Origin: Bacillota bacterium
GTDB taxonomy: Bacteria > Sysuimicrobiota > Sysuimicrobiia > Sysuimicrobiales > Segetimicrobiaceae
Direction: 5' to 3'
Length of the DNA: 54,525 nt
Assembly (NCBI GenBank): GCA_021324295.1
Contig: JAJPJJ010000129.1
Location: 1 to 54,525, forward strand
The position numbers and the translations under genes were made by a program. The notes under the pieces were generated by a model. It did no database searches. It saw nothing but the letters and a program-made list of their open reading frames with translations, and was not told the origin of the DNA. This document shows positions 28,656 through 36,325 of this stretch, piece after piece (positions within the stretch are counted from its first letter, which is position 1; each line of letters opens with the position of its first letter).

Positions 28656-29303
28656 CTAGACGGATGCGGGCGCGGCCGGAGCCGGGCGCGCGGTCAGCCC
28701 GTAGAGGATGAGCGCGGCCATCTCGCCGACGTACTCGTCATCGTCGTACCGCGGCGCCGCGCGATCCAGCTCCAGCACGTGCTGCACCATGAGGTAGCTC
28801 ATCGCCATCCGGAAGCAGATCGAGGCGATGAGGCCGGTGTTGATCGGCCGGAACGCGCCCTGGGCGATGCGCGTCTTGAGGTAGCCCTCCAACCGAGCGA
28901 CGAACGGGGCGTGGAGCCGCGCGAAGAACTCCCTCCTCAGGTCCTCGTGCAGGTCGGCCTCGTGCGCGATCAGCCGGATGAAGGACGCGTAGCGGGCGAG
29001 GGACTGGACCCGGTTCCGGATCAGCGCGGTCAGGAAGGCCATATCGTCCCCCTCCCGGGAAGGCGGCGCGGGCGCGGCCCCGGGGTCGTCGGCGAGCAGC
29101 GCGAACACACCCTTGAGGACCTCCTGCTTGCTCGGAAAGTACAGGTAGATCGTACCTTCCGCCAGCCCCGCGGCCGTGGCGATCTCCCTGATCGTCGCGC
29201 CGTGAAATCCCTTGCGGCTGAACACATCCAGCGCGGCGCGCAGGATCTGCGCCCGCCGCTCCCCCGCGCGCTCCTCACGCGCCGTCCCGCTCAGCCTGAC
29301 CAT
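28656..29303 (-). CDS. TetR-family repressor of the efflux operon
   Basis: 215 residues. N-terminal helix-turn-helix: AALDVFSRKGFHGATIREIA and GLAEGTIYLYFPSKQEVLKG; the ligand-binding C-terminus is of the AcrR/FadR-like type. It is the first gene of the run TetR-TolC-HlyD-ABC, with tolC 24 bases downstream. A perfect-spacing promoter and a TGAATGA-type palindrome lie just upstream, so it very likely represses its own operon until an export substrate binds. Confidence 0.93.
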   Translation of the reverse strand: MVRLSGTAREERAGERRAQILRAALDVFSRKGFHGATIREIATAAGLAEGTIYLYFPSKQEVLKGVFALLADDPGAAPAPPSREGDDMAFLTALIRNRVQSLARYASFIRLIAHEADLHEDLRREFFARLHAPFVARLEGYLKTRIAQGAFRPINTGLIASICFRMAMSYLMVQHVLELDRAAPRYDDDEYVGEMAALILYGLTARPAPAAPASV

Positions 29304-29361
29304 CGGTGCGTGCCTCCCACTGCGCCTGACAAGGAGCGCCGGTCGCTCCTCGCAACATTCC

Positions 29362-29379
29362 TGACTGAAGGCTCATTCA
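29362..29379. promoter_or_regulatory. Probable operator of the TetR efflux repressor
   Basis: On the minus strand TGAATGA-GCCT-TCAGTCA, half sites matching at 6 of 7 positions around a 4-base spacer. This is the classical shape of many TetR-family operators (TGAATGA-N4-TCATTCA). It touches the -10 box and covers the predicted transcription start, so binding would block initiation. Confidence 0.7.
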
Positions 29380-29407
29380 TACTATGGCCGCGCGTTTCGG
29401 ATGTCAA
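29379..29407 (-). promoter_or_regulatory. Consensus sigma-70 promoter of the TetR-TolC-HlyD-ABC operon
   Basis: -35 TTGACA at 29402-29407, spacer of 17 bases, -10 TAGTAT at 29379-29384. The predicted start near 29372 lies inside the palindromic operator. Confidence 0.82.
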
Positions 29408-29426
29408 ACACACCGCGCGGGGCCCT

Positions 29427-30758
29427 CTACGAGGCCGCCTTGCTGCCCGCGCTCCCCGGCGGCGCCGGGGAGCGCGCAGGGCCGCCCATCGCCCCTCCTC
29501 TCCCGGACGCCTGCGCGCTGGGCGCCCCTGCCCCGGACCCATCCGAGCCGTCGCTACCCGCCGCCGAGGTCTCCGGCGGCGCTCCACCGCGGCCGGACGC
29601 CAGGGCAAGGCGGGCCCGGAGGGCATCGAGGCCGTCCCGCGCCCGTCGCGCGATGCGCTGCGGGCGCAGCTCGTCCAGGAGCGAGTACATCACCGGGATC
29701 GCGACCAGCGTGAGCAGCAGCGACAGGGTCTGGCCCCCGATGATCACCGTGCTCATCGCCTGGTTCGTAGCCGCCCCGACGCCGCGGCTCGCGGCGAGCG
29801 GGATCATGCCGGCCACGAACGCAATCGTGGTCATCAGGATCGGCCGCAGCCGGTCGCGGCTCGCCGCCACGATCGCCGTGTCGCGGCCGTACCCCTGCGC
29901 CCGGAGCTGGTTCGCGCGATCGATCTGGAGGATCGCGTTCTTCTTCACGACGCCGAAGAGCACCAGGATGCCGAGCTGCGAGAGGATGTTGAGCGAGCCG
30001 TGCAGCGCGAGGATCGACAGCAGGGCAAACGGCACGGTCAGCGGCAGCGAGAGCAGGATCGTGATCGGGTGGAGCCACGACTCGAACTGCGCCGCCAGCA
30101 CGAGGTACATGAACCCGAACGACATGACGAACGACTGCGTGAAGGCCGCCGCCTGCCGGCCCTGCTCGATCGCCTGCCCCGCGAACGTCGTGTCGTACGC
30201 CGGGCCCAGTCCGAGCGCGCGGATCCGGCGGTCGAGCTGTTGGAGGACCGCCTGCTGTGAGGTGCCCGGCAGCAGGTTCGCGGTCAGCTCGACCTGACGG
30301 CGGCGGTTGTAGTGGTGAATCTCGCTGGCGCCGGTGCCGCGGCCCGCGCTCACCACCTGCTCGAGCGCGACGACGCCGTCACCGTCGGAGGCCGCCACCG
30401 GAAGCCGCGCGAGCAGGTCCTCGCCCGACCGGTGCTGCCGGTCGGCGCGGATGAAGATCTTGTACTGCTGGCCGCCTTCCGTGTACTTGGCGGTCTTCAC
30501 CTCCTGTCCGTGGACGAGCATGGAGAGCGCGGTCGCGGCATCGACCGCGCTCACGCCCAGGTCCGCGGCGCGCGCCCGGTCCACCCGCACGCCGAGCTGC
30601 GGCGTCCCGCCCACGAGCGACGACTTCGCGTCCACGACGCCCGGGATGGAGCGCAGGATCCGCAGCCCCTGGTCTCCCACGCGGGTCAACGTCGCGAGGT
30701 CCGGGCCGCTCACCACGTAGTCGACGGGCTGGAACCCTCCGCTCCCGCCGAAGTCGGG
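29427..30758 (-). pseudogene. RND-family efflux pump remnant (C-terminal ~40%)
   Basis: 443 residues in frame, against about 1040 for a complete HAE1/AcrB-type pump. What remains starts in the second porter region (QPVDYVVSGPDLATLTRVG) and includes the last six membrane helices with the TM10 Lys (GVVKKNAILQIDRAN) and SRDRLRPILMTTIAFVAGMI. The first six helices and the paired Asp of TM4 are missing, so proton transport is impossible as it stands. The frame begins at the codon right after the amber stop of the upstream TetR gene and in the same frame, as if a deletion had joined them. An internal GTG lacks a ribosome site. A Gly/Ser/Pro-rich tail ends the protein. Confidence 0.85.
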
Positions 30759-31583
30759 CTAGCGCGCCTCCTGCGCCCGCCACGCCGCGAGCAGGTCCCG
30801 GACCGTCTGGCCGACCAGCGCCGAGCCGCGCTCGCGCCCGTCAGGGATCAACCCGCGCATCACCAGGGAGACAAGCCCTGACACGGTGCTCCAGAGGACG
30901 ACGACCTTCCAGGAGACCCACTCGACGGCTTCCTCGGGGGTTCCGAGCGCTCTCTCCAGCGCGTCCCGCACGGTGAGGAAGATCTCCGCGCCCTCCGGCC
31001 AAGGCTCGTCTGTCAGGTCCGGTTTCCGCCGCCGGTAGATCTGCCTGTGCGCCTCGAGGCAGCGGTCCGGAGTGCCATCGTCCAGGCCAGCCGGCAGCGC
31101 GCGCCCGGTGGGGTCGCGATCCGGCCCGTCCCGTCCGGCCGCGTCCGGGGCGGGATGCCCCCGGATCCCCGCTGCATGGTGCGCGCGCCCGTGCATCGCG
31201 GCCGGCCCGTGCCCCGCCGACAGGTCCGCGCCCTCCAGCCCGAGCCCGTTCATACCCTGGTAGAGTGCCGGCTGCTTCCACGCAAACTCCCAGTACGCGA
31301 GGGCCATCGCCACCAGAGCTTCCTCAGGATCGGCGTGCGCCTCGCGCGCGGCCCGCATCTCCGCGAGCAGCCGTCGGAACCCGTCGCGCAACAGCTCGAT
31401 GACGATCTCTTCCTTGCTCTCGAAGTACTCGTAGATCGTCGGCGGAGAGTACTCGATCTTCTCGGCAACCCTGCGGATCGTCACGGCCTGCCACCCCTCG
31501 CGCGACGCGATCTCGCTCGCCGCCCCGAGAATCGCCCGGCGCATCTCGTGGCGCTCCCGCTCCCTTCGCTCCTTCACGCCCAC
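30759..31583 (-). CDS. TetR-family regulator, second copy
   Basis: 274 residues, long for the family. N-terminal DNA-binding part: GAASEIASREGWQAVTIRRV and EYSPPTIYEYFESKEEIV; the C-terminus resembles the TetR_C_33/WHG type. Residues about 120-175 are an unusual Gly/Ala/His/Asp-rich insert. The frame is open to a TTG that overlaps the -10 box, so I use the GTG 33 bases in; another GTG follows two codons later. The gene probably once controlled the RND pump whose remnant follows directly in frame. It is transcribed from its own promoter, flanked by GAACG repeats. Confidence 0.85.
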   Translation of the reverse strand: MGVKERRERERHEMRRAILGAASEIASREGWQAVTIRRVAEKIEYSPPTIYEYFESKEEIVIELLRDGFRRLLAEMRAAREAHADPEEALVAMALAYWEFAWKQPALYQGMNGLGLEGADLSAGHGPAAMHGRAHHAAGIRGHPAPDAAGRDGPDRDPTGRALPAGLDDGTPDRCLEAHRQIYRRRKPDLTDEPWPEGAEIFLTVRDALERALGTPEEAVEWVSWKVVVLWSTVSGLVSLVMRGLIPDGRERGSALVGQTVRDLLAAWRAQEAR

Positions 31584-31612
31584 AGGCCGTGGGTCCCTCC
31601 GACCACTGTTCG

Positions 31613-31641
31613 ACAATAGATCTGTGTTAGGAACAAGTCAA
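31613..31641 (-). promoter_or_regulatory. Sigma-70 promoter of the second TetR gene
   Basis: -35 TTGACT at 31636-31641, 17-base spacer, -10 TATTGT at 31613-31618. The predicted start near 31606 leaves a leader of roughly 23 bases that contains a CGGAGGG ribosome site. Confidence 0.75.
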
Positions 31642-31644
31642 CAC

Positions 31645-31676
31645 GAACGAACGATCGTATCGCGCCCCGTTCGTTC
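31645..31676. promoter_or_regulatory. GAACGAACG inverted repeat, candidate operator
   Basis: GAACGAACG at 31645-31653 and CGTTCGTTC at 31668-31676 form a perfect 9-base inverted repeat with a 14-base spacer, directly upstream of the -35 box of the second TetR gene. Two further GTTCGACAA copies lie at 31608-31616, over the -10 box, and 31687-31695. The cluster is likely a multi-site operator, probably for the TetR protein itself. Confidence 0.6.
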
Positions 31677-31714
31677 CGGCGCGACCGTTCGACAAAGGGG
31701 GACCCCGTGGGGCG

Positions 31715-32551
31715 CTACTCGCCGGCCGTCTCGCCCAGCGCCCACCGGCTCGGCGCGATGCGGACCGTCCCCTCGTGCTCGTCGACGCCGTCGAACGTCA
31801 GCATCGACACGTACCGGTCGACGAGCTTCTCCCGCGGCTGCGTCGCCTCGATCAAGACGCCGATGCCACAGATCTCCGCCCGGCACTCACGCATCAGGTC
31901 GTACACGCCGCGGGCGGTTCCTCCGCCGCGGAGGAAGTCGTCGATGAACAGTGCCCGTGCGCCCTGCGGCACGGCGCGCAGCGGCAGGGTCATCTGCTGG
32001 ACCATCCGCGACGACCCGGAGACGTAGTTGACGCTCACCGACGGCCCCTCCGTGACGCGCCCCCCGCGACGGATCGTCACCAGCGGCACGTTGAATGCGC
32101 GCGCCGTCATGAGCGCGAGCGGGATCCCCTTCACCTCCATCGCGAGCACGACGTCCGGCCGTTGCTCGGCGAAGAACGTGGCGAACACGTCCCCCAGCCG
32201 GGAGACGAGCGCTGGCAGAGACAGCAGGTCCGTGGTGTAGAGGAACCCTCCGGGGAGGATCCGGGCCGGGTCGCGCAAGCGCGCCGCCAGGTCGGCCGCG
32301 AGCGAGCGGACCTGCATGGGCGTGCAGGACGGCATGTAGCGGACGCCCCCCGCCGCCCCGGCGAGCGTCTCCAGACGGCCGAGCTGGAACCGCTCGCAGA
32401 TCTGGCGGAGCGCGGCGATGTCCTCACTGATCGTCGACTTGGCCACGCCGAGCGCTTCGGTGAACGTCCCGAGCGAGAAGACCTTGTGCGGCTCGTGGAA
32501 CAGGCGGTGACCGATGACGACCATCCGGTCCCCCCGCCGCAGCTTCCTCAC
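31715..32551 (-). CDS. purR: Purine operon repressor PurR (Bacillus type)
   Basis: 278 residues, full length. N-terminal winged helix (about 1-75; VAKSTISEDIAALRQICERF), then a phosphoribosyltransferase-fold effector domain with ILPGGFLYTTDLLSLPALVS, TEGPSVSVNYVSGSS and the PRPP-binding loop ALFIDDFLRGGGTARG. PRPP is expected to prevent DNA binding. The N-terminal MRKLRRGDRMV resembles Bacillus MKFRRSGRLV, which supports the GTG start over an internal ATG. It follows ispE and a nucleotidyltransferase, like the ispE-purR order of Firmicutes. Confidence 0.95.
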   Translation of the reverse strand: MRKLRRGDRMVVIGHRLFHEPHKVFSLGTFTEALGVAKSTISEDIAALRQICERFQLGRLETLAGAAGGVRYMPSCTPMQVRSLAADLAARLRDPARILPGGFLYTTDLLSLPALVSRLGDVFATFFAEQRPDVVLAMEVKGIPLALMTARAFNVPLVTIRRGGRVTEGPSVSVNYVSGSSRMVQQMTLPLRAVPQGARALFIDDFLRGGGTARGVYDLMRECRAEICGIGVLIEATQPREKLVDRYVSMLTFDGVDEHEGTVRIAPSRWALGETAGE

Positions 32552-32615
32552 GCGAGCACCGTCGCGGCGCGCCCTTCGGCCACGGACGCCCGTGCCCCCC
32601 GCCGCGCGGGCGCAC

Positions 32616-33458
32616 TCACCGGGTCTCCATCTCCATCTCGTGGCGCGGCTGCGCGACCATGCTCCGGCGCTCCGCGAGGTGACGCTCCGCGAACTCCAGG
32701 CTCGCCCGGCCGTCCACGTCGATCGCGCATTCCGGACATCGACAGATCACCGCCCGCACGCGGATCCCCGCGATTCGCGCGACGCGCTCCTCGAGCGCAG
32801 AGAGCGTGAGCCGCCCCGTCACGATGCCTATGAGCGCCCAGGGCCCAAACAGCGTGGCGAGGGCCCAGGGGTTCTTGCGCGCGCGGATCGCCCGATCGAT
32901 CATCGGCCGCGCGCGCGCAAACGCCTGCGGCCGCACGAGGATGAGGTTCCCGGCGCAGAACACGCCGTCGGCGAGCCGGATGAACGTCTTGCGCGCTCCG
33001 GGGAACTCCCGGTCCACGTCCTCGCGGGGGATGGCCGCGTACCAGGCGTCGCCGTCGAGCCGCGCGGCCCCGTCGAGGAAGGCCTCGACGCCGCGGCGGC
33101 TGAGGAGGGGGATGTCGGCCGGGACGGCGAGCACAGGCGCGTTCCCTCCGAGGGCCGCGAGGCCGGCCGCCACGTTCGCCGGGAGGCTGCCGTGCTCCTC
33201 GACGGGTGTGTCCACGCGCGCGCTGATGTCGGGTGGGAGCGGCAGCGGGCCGACGAGCGCGATCCTGCCGATCCGCGGCGTCCCGCGCAGCGCGTCGAGC
33301 ACATGCGCCACGATCGCCCGGCCGCCCACGCGCGCAAAGGCCTTGGGGCGCATCGCCCCGGCCAGCGACGGGTCCGGCCGTCCGCCGGCAAGCACCACCG
33401 CATCGATCCTGGGGTACAGGGCGACCCCGGGCGGCCCGGGAGCCTCCGCACGCTGCAT
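32616..33458 (-). CDS. MobA-like NTP transferase domain protein
   Basis: 280 residues. Nucleotidyltransferase fold of the GT-A/MobA type: DAVVLAGGRPDPSLAGAMRP (nucleotide loop), KAFARVGGRAIVAHVLDAL, and an acidic metal site in VLAVPADIPLLS. The C-terminal ~100 residues (FGPWALIGIVTGRLTLSALE) are not typical of MobA or IspD. The substrate is unknown. The place between ispE and purR hints at isoprenoid or cell-envelope nucleotide chemistry, but this cannot be read from the sequence. Confidence 0.85.
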   Translation of the reverse strand: MQRAEAPGPPGVALYPRIDAVVLAGGRPDPSLAGAMRPKAFARVGGRAIVAHVLDALRGTPRIGRIALVGPLPLPPDISARVDTPVEEHGSLPANVAAGLAALGGNAPVLAVPADIPLLSRRGVEAFLDGAARLDGDAWYAAIPREDVDREFPGARKTFIRLADGVFCAGNLILVRPQAFARARPMIDRAIRARKNPWALATLFGPWALIGIVTGRLTLSALEERVARIAGIRVRAVICRCPECAIDVDGRASLEFAERHLAERRSMVAQPRHEMEMETR

Positions 33459-33519
33459 CGCCTCAGCGACCGGTCGGAGGGCGAACGCGTGCGGTGGCTC
33501 GCGGGCCCATGGCCTGGGG

Positions 33520-34389
33520 TTATCGCTCCTCCGCGAAGGTCCGCGTCACAAAGACTTCCAGCTCCGGACGCCAGGAGGACAGCGCCGTGCCGAGCTCGCG
33601 CGCGGCGGCCTCGTTGGCGGCCAGGGCAAAGAGGACCGGCCCGGTCCCGGAGAGCGAGACCCCGAGCGGGCGATGCGCCAGCATCCGATCACGGACCTCG
33701 CCGATGACCGGGTGGTGCGCGACGACCACATCCTCGAAGACGTTGCAGAGCAGCCGGCCGATGGTAGCCGGATCCTCGGCATCGAGCGCGCGCACCACCG
33801 CCGCCGTATCGGGGCGCCGCCGCACCGCGGCGTGATCCAGCGTCTTGTACGCCCACTCGGTGGAGACGGGGATCGGTGGCCGAGCCAGCACGACCCACGT
33901 GGTGGGCAGCGGCCGCAGCAGGCGGATGCGCTCGCCGCGTCCCATCGCCAGCGCCGCGCCGCCGAGGAGGAAGAACGGCACGTCCGAGCCGATCTTGCCC
34001 GCCAGCTCGATGAGCTGCCGGTCGCTCAGGCGGAGTTTCCACATCTGCGCGAGGCCGAGCAGCGTGACGGCGGCGTCGCTGGAGCCACCGCCGAGGCCGG
34101 ATGAGATCGGGATGCATTTCGTGAGCTCGACCTCCACGCCTCGCGGGATGTGAAACGTCTCCTTGAGGAGCTGCGCGGCGCGGTACACGATGTTCTGCGT
34201 GTCGTCGGGGACGTCGGGGCTGGCGCACCGGATCGTGATGCCCTCGCCATCCTCTCGCAGAATGATCGAATCGTGCAACTCCACGGTATGCAGCACGGTT
34301 TCGATGTCGTGGTATCCGTCGGGGCGATCGCCCAGAACGTCGAGCGTGAGGTTGATCTTCGCGTAGGCGTTGAGGCGCAGTTCCTTCAA
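33520..34389 (-). CDS. ispE: 4-diphosphocytidyl-2-C-methyl-D-erythritol kinase
   Basis: 289 residues. GHMP kinase of the MEP isoprenoid pathway. Motifs: NAYAKINLTLDVLGDRPDGY at the N-terminus, the ATP loop IPISSGLGGGSSDAAVTL, GSDVPFFLLGGAALAMGRGE and SGTGPVLFALA near the end. The start is TTG (then Lys-Glu-Leu), seven bases after a strong GGAGGG; no ATG fits. It heads the ispE-nucleotidyltransferase-purR run and is divergent from the LCP gene. Confidence 0.95.
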   Translation of the reverse strand: MKELRLNAYAKINLTLDVLGDRPDGYHDIETVLHTVELHDSIILREDGEGITIRCASPDVPDDTQNIVYRAAQLLKETFHIPRGVEVELTKCIPISSGLGGGSSDAAVTLLGLAQMWKLRLSDRQLIELAGKIGSDVPFFLLGGAALAMGRGERIRLLRPLPTTWVVLARPPIPVSTEWAYKTLDHAAVRRRPDTAAVVRALDAEDPATIGRLLCNVFEDVVVAHHPVIGEVRDRMLAHRPLGVSLSGTGPVLFALAANEAAARELGTALSSWRPELEVFVTRTFAEER

Positions 34390-34471
34390 CCCGATACCCT
34401 CCTTCCTGCTCCCTCCCGCAGGACGGGGGAGACGGCCGGCCGCGCACACCCCGTGCGGCCCCAAAATGCAA

Positions 34472-34504
34472 CCCGCGGGGCCACCGTTCGGTGACCTCCG
34501 CGGG
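34472..34504. repeat. Near-perfect palindrome upstream of ispE
   Basis: CCCGCGG and CCGCGGG arms with an almost fully paired interior centred on CCGTTCGG, about 15 base pairs including one wobble and one bulge. It lies 83-115 bases upstream of the ispE start. A protein-binding site or leader hairpin is possible. CCGAACGG in the centre recalls the CCGAAC half site of PurR boxes. Confidence 0.5.
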
Positions 34505-34674
34505 GGAAAACCACGGGGAGGGGAAACCGTGGGTCTATGGGCGCTGTTCGCGACCGGTGCATCTCCGGCACTCCTCCGCCGCAGCGACCGCGCCTGCCGT
34601 GGGGAGAGTTCTCGCCGCATGGGCATCTTCCTGCCCCCGCGAGTCCGGTTGAATTTTCCCCCGCATCGCGCGCC

Positions 34675-34702
34675 TTGACACCCCATCGAAAAGACCTATC
34701 AT
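34675..34702 (+). promoter_or_regulatory. Promoter of the LCP gene, predicted leaderless
   Basis: -35 TTGACA at 34675-34680, 16-base spacer, -10 TATCAT at 34697-34702. The expected start point, 34709-34710, coincides with the ATG at 34710. The ATG at 34701 would lie inside the -10 box, and no ribosome site precedes either. Confidence 0.7.
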
Positions 34703-34709
34703 GTGGGTG

Positions 34710-36035
34710 ATGGCAACGTCTCCGCCGCCTCCGGCGGCCGGCGCTCCGCGCTCCGTTCCACCTCGGCCGCCGTGGTTCCGGGTCGTGCGATGGTCGCTGT
34801 ACGGATCCCTGCTCGCGTTCGCGTGCGTGATCGGCGGCGCCGCGGTCTGGATCGCGCTCCATGCCGCGCCGAGCGGACCGACGTTCGGCTGGCCCCTTCG
34901 CCTGACGGGGCGGACCAACATCCTGATCATGGGGCTCGATCGCACGGTGAGCGATCGGGATCCCCGTGTCATCTACCCGGTGAGCCGCACCGATACGCTG
35001 ATCGCCGCGAGCTTCGACCCGGCGTCCCGCCGCATCTCGCTGCTCAGCATCCCGCGGGACACGCGCGCGCCGATCCCGGGACACGGCTTCGACAAGATCA
35101 ACGCCGCGCACGCCTACGGCGGCGGCGCGCTCGCCGTGCGCACCGTGCAGAACCTTCTCGGCGTCCGCTTCCCGTACTACATCGAGATCAGTGAGCGCGG
35201 CTTCGTGCACCTCATCGACGCGGTGGGCGGCGTCACGCTCCGCATCGACCAGGATCTCAACTACGACGACAACTGGGATGGCCTGCACATCCACCTGAAG
35301 AAGGGCAACCGCCGGCTGGGCGGCCGGGACGCGGTGGGCTACGCCCGGTACCGCCACGACGCTCTCGGCGACATCGGCCGCGTGCAGCGTCAGCAACAGC
35401 TGCTGAACGCCCTGCTCGACGAGCTGCGCAAGCCGCGGGTGGTCCTGCGGGCGCAGCGCATCCTCAACGTGTTCCACGACGACGTCAGCACGAACCTCCG
35501 GCCGGACCAGCTCATCGCCCTGGCGTGGTTCGGCGCGCGCCTCCCGCGCGGCTCGCTCGTACGCGAGACGCTGCCCGGGAGGTTCGGCGGGTACGCGGGG
35601 TACTGGCTCCCGGACCCCGCCCAAGACCGCGCCGTCGTCGCCCGCATGTTCTACGGGGTCGATCCGGAAGTCCTGGCGCACGTCACGATCGAGGTCCTGA
35701 ACGCCACGCCCGGCCGGGACGCGTCGGCGGACCCGCTGGCGCGGCTGGACGCGCTCGGCGTCCGCGTGGTCCGGGTGGCGACCGCGGCGGACGCGGCGGA
35801 GACCGTGCTGATCGTGCACCGGGGAGATCCGCGGGTCGCGAGGGTCATCGCCGCGGCGCTGGACGTCCGCCGCATCATCGCAAGGCCCGCCGGCGACGGA
35901 CCGGAGCTGACGCTGATCCTGGGCCGGCACTATCTGGATGGCCCGCCGGTGATCACGGATCCCTCGCAGCCGTCCGCCGCGTCGGACCCGGCGCCTCGCC
36001 ATCCCGCGGCCGCTCCGAGGCACAGCGCGCACTAG
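34710..36035 (+). CDS. LytR-CpsA-Psr (LCP) family protein with LytR_C domain
   Basis: 441 residues. A short basic, Pro-rich cytoplasmic tail, one membrane segment (VVRWSLYGSLLAFACVIGGA, about 24-45), and the extracytoplasmic LCP domain with NILIMGLDR, SRTDTLIAASFDP, LSIPRDTR, GFDKINAAHAYGG and DIGRVQRQQQLLNAL. These hold the Asp and Arg residues that bind polyprenyl pyrophosphate. The C-terminal ~110 residues are a LytR_C domain (VTIEVLNATPGRD). It attaches polymers to peptidoglycan, or in diderms has less defined envelope roles; wecA/wecB could supply its substrate. Divergent from ispE. Confidence 0.92.
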   Translation: MATSPPPPAAGAPRSVPPRPPWFRVVRWSLYGSLLAFACVIGGAAVWIALHAAPSGPTFGWPLRLTGRTNILIMGLDRTVSDRDPRVIYPVSRTDTLIAASFDPASRRISLLSIPRDTRAPIPGHGFDKINAAHAYGGGALAVRTVQNLLGVRFPYYIEISERGFVHLIDAVGGVTLRIDQDLNYDDNWDGLHIHLKKGNRRLGGRDAVGYARYRHDALGDIGRVQRQQQLLNALLDELRKPRVVLRAQRILNVFHDDVSTNLRPDQLIALAWFGARLPRGSLVRETLPGRFGGYAGYWLPDPAQDRAVVARMFYGVDPEVLAHVTIEVLNATPGRDASADPLARLDALGVRVVRVATAADAAETVLIVHRGDPRVARVIAAALDVRRIIARPAGDGPELTLILGRHYLDGPPVITDPSQPSAASDPAPRHPAAAPRHSAH

Positions 36036-36102
36036 CCGGCGCGGCGTCGCGCACGTTCCGCGAGGGGATGCGGCGGGGGCTGCCCCGCGCGCCCTCCCGG
36101 GG

Positions 36103-36139
36103 CCCCGACGAATCGCGGGGGAACGGCGATTCGTTGGGG
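36103..36139. terminator. Hairpin between the convergent LCP and ksgA genes
   Basis: Arms CCCCGACGAATCGC (36103-36116) and GCGATTCGTTGGGG (36126-36139) pair over 14 bases with one G-T wobble and a 9-base loop. It sits about 70 bases past the LCP stop in a 290-base spacer between convergent genes and could serve both directions. No T-run follows, so it may act as a Rho-assisted or mRNA-protecting 3' structure. Nothing else is seen in the spacer. Confidence 0.55.
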
Positions 36140-36325
36140 TGGGGCTCCGCTGCCCGACCGGAAGCGCGGGGCACCCCCGCAGCCGATCCGTCTGTGCGCG
36201 ACCTTCGTCAGCCCTCGGAGATCATGCATCAGCACACCTCGCGTCGGTCGGGGCGGGCGAGAGCGGGTGCGACGCCCGTTGCTGCCACGGACCCGCCGCG
36301 CTGCCGCGCTGGCTGTGCCGTCCTG

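Noticed and set aside
31645-31676. Classical PurR box
   Set aside because: CGAAC/GTTCG elements are suggestive, but the site lies downstream of purR and directly at the second TetR promoter, so a TetR operator is simpler.
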